Source: DHVE2 group archaeon
Lineage (GTDB): Archaea > Thermoplasmatota > Thermoplasmata > Thermoplasmatales > Aciduliprofundaceae
DNA length: 5,135 nucleotides
Reading direction: 5' to 3'
NCBI GenBank assembly: GCA_015520975.1
Contig: WAOZ01000068.1
Location: 1-5,135, forward strand
Position 1 is the stretch's first letter. Every line of letters begins with the position of its first letter. Made by a program: the position numbers and the translations under genes. Below, piece by piece: positions 1 to 5,135 of this stretch. Below the pieces are notes generated by a model. That model had not been told where the DNA came from. It did not search any database and saw nothing but the letters and a program-made list of their open reading frames with translations.

Positions 1-92
1 AAAAAATACAGCACAACCCCTAAGAGAATACTCAAAAGGACATTGAAACTTGCAGCGAGAAAAACTATTTTCCAGTGAGTTTCGATATTCAT
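1..92 (-). CDS. N-terminus of a membrane-associated protein (partial, runs off left edge)
   Basis: Thirty codons are visible, starting with ATG at 92-90 and staying open to the window edge. The peptide starts MNIETHWK and continues with a hydrophobic stretch of about 22 residues (roughly residues 9-30, rich in V, L, F, A and I) that reads as an uncleaved signal anchor or first transmembrane helix. The start is supported by a BRE/TATA-like element at 117-131, whose centre lies about 28 bases upstream; no Shine-Dalgarno is present, so the mRNA is probably leaderless or has a leader of a few bases. A GTG immediately before the ATG and a TTG further up are in-frame alternatives; an in-frame TAA lies just beyond them. 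An overlapping ATG frame starting at 117 is also open to the edge but encodes an unlikely cysteine-rich peptide. The gene is divergent from argS. Function cannot be assigned from this fragment. Confidence 0.6.
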   Translation of the reverse strand, partial: MNIETHWKIVFLAASFNVLLSILLGVVLYF

Positions 93-116
93 CACAGAAT
101 ACAAACCATCCGCACA

Positions 117-131
117 TTTTTAAGCTTTTGC
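117..131 (-). promoter_or_regulatory. BRE/TATA promoter of the leftward partial gene
   Basis: On the minus strand the sequence reads GCAAAAG (131-125) followed by CTTAAAAA (124-117), which fits an archaeal BRE next to a TATA box. Archaeal transcription starts about 25 bases from the TATA centre, which falls near 95, only a few bases before the ATG at 92. This implies a leaderless or near-leaderless transcript. The call is by eye from consensus; no transcript data are available. Confidence 0.5.
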
Positions 132-206
132 CAATCTGCTGCATATTATGATGGCTTTTCTCATATCTCTGTTTTTCCAAAAATATCACTTTAATTTTTG
201 TAACAG

Positions 207-224
207 ACCAAACTTATTTTTATA
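207..224 (+). promoter_or_regulatory. BRE/TATA promoter of argS
   Basis: An ACCAAAC stretch (207-213) is followed by TTATTTTTATA (214-224), which resembles a BRE plus TATA box. The centre of the TTTTTATA core is about 25 bases before the argS ATG at 246, so transcription is expected to start at or next to the start codon. No GGAGG or similar ribosome binding site precedes the ATG, consistent with a leaderless mRNA. Confidence 0.55.
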
Positions 225-245
225 TTTCTTTATTATCCATCAACC

Positions 246-1904
246 ATGTTCATCTGGGAGGATTTCAGAAAGCACGCATCCGAATTGCTTAAAAAAGAAG
301 GCATAACAACAGAAATTCAGGATGCGAGAGAAGAGTATGGCGACTTCACTTACCCCACATTTACACTGGCCAAGGAATATAAAAAATCTCCGGCAGAGAT
401 CGCTGGGGATCTGGCTTCATCGATAGAACCAGATAATTTCTTCTCAAAAATAGAGGCTATTGGCCCATATGTCAATTTTCATATAAGATCATCCACACTG
501 GCAAAATGGGTAATCGACACATATCTTTCCGATGATCTGAAAATTCCATCGCGTGGAAAAATAATAGTGGAACATACAAGTGCAAATCCAACAGGGCCAC
601 TGCACATTGGTAGAACCAGAAACTCCATAATAGGCGATACTATGGCGAGAATTCTAAAAAGATACGGCTACGATGTGGAGGTCCATTACTTTGTAAATGA
701 TGTGGGCAAACAGGTGGCAACTCTGTTATGGGGCATTCTGTATTTAAAAGAAAACGATGATGAATCATTAAGGGGAGATTATAGATTTGTTAGATACTAT
801 CAGAAAGCATATAAAATTCTTGAAAAGCACCCCGAGAAAGAGATGGAAATTCAGGAAATATTGAAAAGATACGAATCCGGTGATTCCGTTTTGCGCGATC
901 TGGCAAAGAAATATGTTGGAGACATACTGAAAGGAATTGAAGAAAGCTTGAAACGGCTGAACATACATTTTGATAGGTTTGTATGGGAATCTTCACTCAT
1001 TCCTCTTGCAAAGGAAATACCGCAGATGCTTGAAGGTTACATATCCGAAGAAAACGGTGCATACTACCTGGATATGAAAAAAATCGGATTTGAGGGAAAA
1101 GATAAATTCTATCTTTACAGGAAAGATGGAACTACACTTTATTTTCTAAGAGATATAGCTTATCACCTGTGGAAATCAAAGATTTCCAAGAATATGATAG
1201 ATGTACTTGGAGAAGACCACAAACTGCATTTTAAGGCCATTAGAAAAGTTATGGAAATACTTGAACCAGATTGCACATTAGATGCTTTATTTTACTCTTT
1301 TGTCAGACTTCCAGAGGGGAAGATGAGTACAAGAAAAGGGCAAGCGGTGTATCTCGACGACCTTTTAAAGGAGGGGGAGAGCAGAGTAATGGAGATCCTG
1401 AAAACGCGGACATATCCTCAATCAGAGAAAGAAAGTATTGCAAAAAAAGTTTCAAGAAGCGCAATAAGATTTCACATAGTAAACATGCAGGAAGATAAAC
1501 CCATGATTTTCAGATGGGAAAAAGCATTGAGTTTCGACGGCGAGAGCGGTCCATTTATACAGTATACATATGCCCGTGCAAGTGGCATACTGCGAAAATC
1601 AGAGGTGGATTTAAATACATACAATCCAGAAACTCTAACCCATCCCGAAGAAATCAAACTTCTGAAACTTATGGCAAAATATGGTACCGTGATAATGAAA
1701 TCAGTAAATGCGAGGGAACCCCATCTTCTAGCAAAATATGCCTATGATCTCGCATCGCAGTTCAATCAGTTTTACAGAGATTGCCCGGTTATCACTGCAG
1801 ATGATGATATAAAGCAATCGAGACTGGCCTTGGTGAAAGCGTTTAAAAACCTCATGGGAGATGTTATAGAAACGCTGGGTATGGACAAAATGGAAAAAAT
1901 GTAA
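246..1904 (+). CDS. argS: arginyl-tRNA synthetase (archaeal type)
   Basis: This enzyme charges tRNA-Arg with arginine using ATP in the cytoplasm (EC 6.1.1.19) and is a class I aminoacyl-tRNA synthetase. The 552-residue length is normal for archaeal ArgRS. Residues 1 to about 85 are the N-terminal tRNA-recognition domain, with YGDFTYPTFTLA near 31-42 and GPYVNFHI at 73-80. The catalytic domain opens with EHTSANPTGPLHIGRTRN (109-126), in which the class I HIGH signature is HIGR (120-123). The LYFLRDIAYH segment (298-307) and GEDHKLHF (322-329) are ArgRS-typical, and the second signature is KMSTR (359-363). From about residue 430 comes the DALR anticodon-binding domain, with GPFIQYTYARASGI (435-448) and AREPHLLAKYAYDLASQFNQ (489-508). 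The start is the first ATG after the promoter, giving a family-typical N-terminus. The gene converges with the surface-protein gene, 9 bases beyond its TAA. No frameshift or missing domain is visible. Confidence 0.98.
   Translation: MFIWEDFRKHASELLKKEGITTEIQDAREEYGDFTYPTFTLAKEYKKSPAEIAGDLASSIEPDNFFSKIEAIGPYVNFHIRSSTLAKWVIDTYLSDDLKIPSRGKIIVEHTSANPTGPLHIGRTRNSIIGDTMARILKRYGYDVEVHYFVNDVGKQVATLLWGILYLKENDDESLRGDYRFVRYYQKAYKILEKHPEKEMEIQEILKRYESGDSVLRDLAKKYVGDILKGIEESLKRLNIHFDRFVWESSLIPLAKEIPQMLEGYISEENGAYYLDMKKIGFEGKDKFYLYRKDGTTLYFLRDIAYHLWKSKISKNMIDVLGEDHKLHFKAIRKVMEILEPDCTLDALFYSFVRLPEGKMSTRKGQAVYLDDLLKEGESRVMEILKTRTYPQSEKESIAKKVSRSAIRFHIVNMQEDKPMIFRWEKALSFDGESGPFIQYTYARASGILRKSEVDLNTYNPETLTHPEEIKLLKLMAKYGTVIMKSVNAREPHLLAKYAYDLASQFNQFYRDCPVITADDDIKQSRLALVKAFKNLMGDVIETLGMDKMEKM
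1894..1899 (-). terminator. putative T-rich terminator of the surface-protein gene
   Basis: On the minus strand, 15 bases past the stop codon, a T6 run (1899-1894) is followed by a second short T4 run. It lies within the last codons of argS. It fits an archaeal U-tract terminator but is short, so support is weak. Confidence 0.3.
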
Positions 1905-1913
1905 AGGAGTTAT

Positions 1914-4900
1914 TTACTCTTTCTCTTCCTTCTTCTTAGATTTTTTCTTGAATTTCTTGCGTCCCTTCTTACGCTCACTGAACTTATATCCTAAATACGC
2001 CACTATGAGTATCACCGCAATGGCACCGCCGATTTCTGCAGGTAATACCCATGGCGCAGGCTGTATTGTGAGTTGCTCTGTTTTTTCGTTATCGCTGTAA
2101 TAAGAGCTTGGTTCATCGGGGCAGTATACTTTTATTTTCACTGTATGGTTTCCTTCACCCAGAGAGACTTTTATTTCCTGTATCGCATAGCCGCCGCTTG
2201 GCAGATCCGTGTAAGATTTGTTTACGATTGTCTTGCCATCCACGATTATGGCTATATAATAAACACTGGCTTCCTTGTTTCCATTGTTTGTTACATTCAC
2301 TTTAAATGTCAGCTGTGCACCGGCGACCCTATCACCAATTATATCCACAGAATTTATCGCAAGATCAGGTCTCACTGGCAAAACTCTGAGTGTTCTGTTA
2401 AGCACATAGTAGTTACCCGCCGCATCTGTAACATTCAGAAGAATGTAATAAGTACCGTATTTGTGGAAGCGAAGCACAATCTTATCGGAATTGAAACTGC
2501 CTTCGAGGAGGTCATATACACCCGCTGTGAGATTCACCACTTTGTATTCACTATCTTCAATCGTCCAGTTATATGACACAATAGTACCGTTTTCAGGATC
2601 GTATGAGCCAGAGGCATCAAGAGTCACATTCTCCTCTTCTTTCACTTCGGATACCAGAGTGCCGTTAACCGTTATGTTGAGTTTAACCACTGGCTTTGTG
2701 ATATCCCTAACCTCCACCTTAAACGATATTATTATAGTGTTGTTCACCGCATCGCTTATTGTGACATTCACCGTATAAGGTCCATTTCTAGAGGGTACAT
2801 CAAATGCATAGGTTCTGTTCAAACCAGTGCTCTTGTTTCCATTAAAGTCCCATTCCACCATCACAGGCAGATGTGTAAGATTCTTACCGTCATAAGTATC
2901 CACCGTGGATGTTGCATCGTAAACAACTTCTTCGGATTCGTTTATAACGAGATTCACTGGTATAACCGCGGCGTGGGTTGTGGCGTTTCTCCATACTGAT
3001 CCCGTCTTACCGCTTATATTGTATTCTATTTTGCCAATGCTGCTGTTGCTGGCATATATCTCACCAATAATGCTACCATCTGGCGCTTTCAGAGAGATGT
3101 TCACCGTCGGCCAGGCAGCATCCGCCAGAACAGTTATATTGGTTTCGTTGGTGTTATTGCCAACATCCGTGGCCTTGATCATTATTGTGTGCTTGCCTTT
3201 CGAAAGAGTATGTGTGAAATTAGCAGCACCTTTACCCTGGGTAACAAGTGTGCCATCCACATACCAAGCAAATGTGGTATTCTCAGGATCCGTTACATCT
3301 CTAACAACATCGTAAACCACTTTTGACGCGTTGTACCACACGGATTTGTATGCCGGAACCACAATTGTATAATTATCGGCGGACTGATTCACCACATAGT
3401 TATTGTCCATAGACATGTTCTGCCATCCAAATATGAAATGCTCAGTATCGAGCATCATCTCGGGACTCTCTCTTTTTTTGAGGATTAGAGACACTGGTGT
3501 CGTCTTGACTTCTTTTATTTCTATCGTGTTTATGTATCCGGTAACATTGGCAGTGCTAATTTCGTTGCTTCTTTCAAGATCGGAGGGAATTGTAACATAG
3601 TAAGTGTATACCCTGTGAGCACCAACAACCGCATCCTTTTTGGCTTTCAGCACGAGATTTATATATCCATCGGAGAGTAGTGAGTCTTTGTTTATATCAG
3701 TATTCTTATATGTGGCCGTTATGGTAAGCGTGTAGGTTTCAGTAGCTACATCTACAACGGTCCATGTTGGGGTGTAAGATTCAAGTTCATATATTTCTCC
3801 ATCAACGCTTACCAGCTGGGATGTATAGTTATAAACCATATTGGTCAGATATGTTTTCAAATCAGCCGATGTCCAGCCAAGCGCTTTGAGCTGATAATAG
3901 AGCACACCAATATCGTTGTGGGGCAGACCCATCAATCTGGTTTCATTAGATATGTGAGCCACATAGGTAAGATTTACATACTTCATATCGGAGGAAAAGT
4001 CAAGGGTGTATATAACATCGTTGGATACCGGTGCGAGATAAACATTCATCATCGTGGTTGTCGCATCACCAGAGTATATTGAATAGCCATCCGCGGTAAT
4101 AATTACCTTGTAATTTAGGTTGCTAACATAGAAACTGAATGCACCGCCGGTGAAACACATGGTTTTCCACATTGCTCCGGTGGTTTTATTTATAAGCGTT
4201 ATTCTTATCGTTTTATTTACGATATACCCAGTCTCACTGTCCCAGACAACACCCCATATCTTGTAATAGGCACTCACATCAATATTCACCGAAACTGGAG
4301 ATGTGGTGACCATAACCTCTCTGTAATACTCTTTTTCAACACCGCCATCATTATACACGACCTTTACAAGAACAGTACCGTTAGGTACTGAAAAATTGGC
4401 GCTGCCGTTTGCAAGATAATCAAAATCACCATAAACTGTTGCATTCGCGATGAGAGTCCCTTGGAAGTATATGTACACATCGCCTTCGATAGGCGTACCA
4501 CCTTTGGTCAGATTTACATGCATTGTGTTCTCAAGAGGATATCTGTTAACGGTGATATTGGTAAACGAGGTCCCCGCAAGCGTGTGGACTCCAGTGGAGT
4601 CAAGTTTTATGGTCGCATATCCTCCTCCATACACATACCCACTTACGGTCTTTGCATCTATTTTGAGAGAGTATTTACCATAAGGAACTCCCGTAAATTC
4701 AACGAATGGATTTGAATAAGCGGTTTTAACGAGATTTCCATCAGCATCGTAAAGGTTTACTTTCTCTCCAGAAAGAAAATCTGTATCTCCTGTTTTTACA
4801 TCTTTATATATCACAACAAAACTTATGTTCCCTGTTTGCACCGTAAGTGCGCTGGCGCTGCTGGCGATTAAAAGAGCGCCGAATAGCAGCAGAGCAATCG

Positions 4901-4940
4901 CTGCAATCGCTTCTCCTTTTTTCCATATTTTGGTTTTCAT
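1914..4940 (-). CDS. secreted, membrane-anchored surface glycoprotein with PKD-like and CARDB-like domains
   Basis: The protein has 1008 residues from the ATG at 4940-4938. That start gives a Sec signal peptide (MKTKIWKKGE, a hydrophobic core at about 11-27, likely cleavage after ASA near residue 31) and has a GGAGGG ribosome binding site 8 bases upstream. An in-frame ATG at 4985 would add 15 charged residues and lies upstream of the predicted transcription start, so it is rejected. Residues about 38-305 look like prealbumin/carboxypeptidase-regulatory-type beta modules. Residues about 305-500 are unassigned. Three divergent PKD-like modules follow (about 527-606, 613-746, 749-855), the third with a classic DASGSYDPENGT motif. 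A CARDB-like module covers about 857-960 (RPDLAINSVDI, VNVTNNGNKEAS). One transmembrane helix (about 966-985) and a Lys-rich cytoplasmic tail end the protein. I hand-counted 43 N-X-S/T sequons and only two cysteines in the exported part. No catalytic motif was seen. It is probably an S-layer, adhesin or other envelope component; the exact role is inference. Confidence 0.93.
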   Translation of the reverse strand: MKTKIWKKGEAIAAIALLLFGALLIASSASALTVQTGNISFVVIYKDVKTGDTDFLSGEKVNLYDADGNLVKTAYSNPFVEFTGVPYGKYSLKIDAKTVSGYVYGGGYATIKLDSTGVHTLAGTSFTNITVNRYPLENTMHVNLTKGGTPIEGDVYIYFQGTLIANATVYGDFDYLANGSANFSVPNGTVLVKVVYNDGGVEKEYYREVMVTTSPVSVNIDVSAYYKIWGVVWDSETGYIVNKTIRITLINKTTGAMWKTMCFTGGAFSFYVSNLNYKVIITADGYSIYSGDATTTMMNVYLAPVSNDVIYTLDFSSDMKYVNLTYVAHISNETRLMGLPHNDIGVLYYQLKALGWTSADLKTYLTNMVYNYTSQLVSVDGEIYELESYTPTWTVVDVATETYTLTITATYKNTDINKDSLLSDGYINLVLKAKKDAVVGAHRVYTYYVTIPSDLERSNEISTANVTGYINTIEIKEVKTTPVSLILKKRESPEMMLDTEHFIFGWQNMSMDNNYVVNQSADNYTIVVPAYKSVWYNASKVVYDVVRDVTDPENTTFAWYVDGTLVTQGKGAANFTHTLSKGKHTIMIKATDVGNNTNETNITVLADAAWPTVNISLKAPDGSIIGEIYASNSSIGKIEYNISGKTGSVWRNATTHAAVIPVNLVINESEEVVYDATSTVDTYDGKNLTHLPVMVEWDFNGNKSTGLNRTYAFDVPSRNGPYTVNVTISDAVNNTIIISFKVEVRDITKPVVKLNITVNGTLVSEVKEEENVTLDASGSYDPENGTIVSYNWTIEDSEYKVVNLTAGVYDLLEGSFNSDKIVLRFHKYGTYYILLNVTDAAGNYYVLNRTLRVLPVRPDLAINSVDIIGDRVAGAQLTFKVNVTNNGNKEASVYYIAIIVDGKTIVNKSYTDLPSGGYAIQEIKVSLGEGNHTVKIKVYCPDEPSSYYSDNEKTEQLTIQPAPWVLPAEIGGAIAVILIVAYLGYKFSERKKGRKKFKKKSKKKEEKE
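1917..2045 (-). other. C-terminal membrane anchor and Lys-rich cytoplasmic tail
   Basis: Residues about 966-985 form a hydrophobic helix starting in LPAEIGGAIAVILIV, followed by a tail of about 23 residues containing some 12 lysines and several arginines and ending in EEKE. The positive charge after the helix fits a type I topology, with a large exterior part and a short cytoplasmic tail. I see no sortase or archaeosortase (PGF-type) motif, so anchoring looks purely transmembrane. Confidence 0.8.
1941..1946 (+). terminator. putative T-rich terminator of argS
   Basis: Downstream of the argS TAA the plus strand is a pyrimidine tract from about 1917 to 1950 with a T6 run at 1941-1946. Archaeal termination commonly uses U-rich stretches. 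The tract is the complement of the Lys/Glu codons that end the opposing gene, so it may be coincidental. Confidence 0.35.
2061..2372 (-). other. CARDB-like adhesion module of the surface protein
   Basis: Residues about 857-960 read as a CARDB domain: an opening RPDLAINSVDI, then LTFKVNVTNNGNKEAS, a VDGK turn, LPSGGYAIQEI, and LGEGNHTVKIKVYCPD. These match the usual order of a CARDB/APHP-type module in extracellular archaeal and bacterial proteins. It sits directly before the membrane anchor, as a stalk-proximal unit. Confidence 0.75.
2376..3362 (-). repeat. three divergent tandem PKD-like beta-sandwich modules
   Basis: Within the surface protein (residues about 527-855) three units share the same order of landmarks: a VVYDV or VTLDAS-type strand, an aspartate-rich turn (RDVTDPENTT, TVDTYDGKN, GSYDPENGT), a strand with a tryptophan (FAWYVDG, VEWDFNG, SYNWTIED), then a late strand ending in an I-K-A-T-D, T-I-S-D or N-V-T-D type motif (IMIKATDVGNN, NVTISDAVNN, LLNVTDAAGN). 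This is the PKD fold pattern. The copies are well diverged, so it is a protein-level repeat rather than a DNA repeat. The first two boundaries are approximate. Confidence 0.75.
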
Positions 4941-4948
4941 AGGGTATT

Positions 4949-4954
4949 CCCTCC
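4949..4954 (-). promoter_or_regulatory. ribosome binding site that fixes the surface-protein start
   Basis: GGAGGG on the minus strand lies 8 bases upstream of the ATG at 4940. It is a near-perfect match to the anti-Shine-Dalgarno of archaeal 16S rRNA and favours this start over the in-frame ATG at 4985, whose upstream sequence has no comparable site. Confidence 0.85.
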
Positions 4955-4989
4955 GTGTTTTATTCTCGCTGGTGGGGAAAATCACTTTC

Positions 4990-5006
4990 TATTTAAATAC
5001 TTTTCC
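4990..5006 (-). promoter_or_regulatory. BRE/TATA promoter of the surface-protein gene
   Basis: The minus strand reads GGAAAAG (5006-5000) followed by a TATTTAAATA box (4999-4990), close to the archaeal BRE/TATA consensus and the best promoter in the window. Counting about 25 bases from the TATA centre puts the transcription start near 4967-4970, giving a leader of about 27-30 bases that includes the ribosome binding site. It allows transcription independent of the upstream partial gene. Confidence 0.75.
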
Positions 5007-5025
5007 TCAATTTATGGGTCGTCAC

Positions 5026-5135
5026 TCACATATATCCCTTTAAATCCTCCTTTTTTATGGATTTCATAATCTCGTCAACTATTTCTTCAGCTTCATTCCT
5101 TTTGAGTCCCACCGTCTGTGTGAGAAAATTGATTA
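5026..5135 (-). CDS. C-terminus of an unidentified protein (partial, enters from right edge)
   Basis: The frame is open from the right edge to a TGA at 5028-5026 and gives 35 complete residues: INFLTQTVGLKRNEAEEIVD, then EIMKSIKKEDL and GYM at the end. The other two frames of this strand hit stops within the fragment. The composition is charged and helical, with an amphipathic pattern (EAEEIVDEIMKSIKKE), like the end of a soluble protein. It shares orientation with the surface-protein gene, 85 bases upstream of its start, but that gene has its own promoter. I do not recognise the family. The GLxxxEAEEIVDE pattern faintly recalls C-terminal helices of HipA-like kinases, but this is not enough for a call. 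Confidence 0.7.
   Translation of the reverse strand, partial: INFLTQTVGLKRNEAEEIVDEIMKSIKKEDLKGYM

Noticed and set aside
41..117. Alternative minus-strand ATG frame starting at 117, also open to the left edge
   Set aside because: The ATG overlaps the end of the TATA-like box, upstream of the expected transcription start, and the peptide is rich in Cys, Phe and Arg without a pattern, whereas the frame from 92 gives a clean hydrophobic helix.
768..1747. Small open frames on both strands overlapping argS
   Set aside because: They overlap conserved ArgRS domains and encode peptides with no domain character; they are frame shadows.
2073..2576. Plus-strand open frame of 167 codons inside the surface-protein gene
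   Set aside because: It is antisense to a well-supported gene, its product has no recognisable domain and is rich in Cys, His, Ile and Phe as expected for an antisense reading, and no promoter or ribosome binding site precedes it.
2461..4715. Other plus-strand open frames of 65-111 codons opposite the surface-protein gene
   Set aside because: These are shadows caused by the scarcity of stop codons opposite a Thr/Val/Asn-rich coding sequence; none has initiation signals or a plausible protein composition.
4825..5043. Plus-strand 72-codon open frame over the signal peptide and promoter of the surface gene
   Set aside because: It runs antisense through the signal peptide codons, ribosome binding site and TATA box, and has no initiation signals of its own.
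1..5135. CRISPR repeats, insertion sequences, tRNA or rRNA genes, riboswitches, defence genes
   Set aside because: I looked for direct repeats with regular spacing, terminal inverted repeats, transposase motifs and tRNA-like cloverleaf sequence and saw none. The intergenic spaces (153, 9 and 85 bases) are explained by promoters and leader sequence.

Overview
The window looks archaeal, most likely a euryarchaeote of moderate to low GC; a Thermoplasmata/DHVE2-like (Aciduliprofundum-like) host is a guess. The evidence is an archaeal-type arginyl-tRNA synthetase, BRE/TATA promoter elements placed about 25 bases before the predicted transcription starts, a strong GGAGG ribosome binding site on one gene with none on another, and a large secreted, sequon-rich surface protein with PKD-like and CARDB-like modules and a C-terminal membrane anchor. 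The organism assignment rests on recall and not on any search.

Layout from left to right. Positions 1-92 (minus) hold the first 30 codons of a gene that runs off the left edge and begins with a hydrophobic segment. Positions 93-245 are a divergent promoter region with one BRE/TATA-like element for each flanking gene; both place the start codon very close to the predicted transcription start, so both mRNAs are probably leaderless or nearly so. Positions 246-1904 (plus) are argS, complete. Positions 1914-4940 (minus) are a complete 1008-residue secreted surface protein, convergent with argS and separated from it by only 9 bases. Positions 4941-5025 carry its ribosome binding site and a textbook BRE/TATA promoter. 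Positions 5026-5135 (minus) are the last 35 codons of a gene that enters from the right edge.

The genes do not form an obvious functional unit. argS is translation housekeeping; the large gene is a candidate cell-envelope (S-layer-like or adhesin-like) glycoprotein with its own promoter. The most informative points are the extreme density of N-glycosylation sequons in the surface protein, an unassigned domain of about 200 residues in its middle, the HIGR variant of the class I signature in ArgRS, and the tight convergent junction where each gene's T-rich putative terminator lies in the last codons of the other. I see no mobile element, CRISPR array, RNA gene or defence system here.
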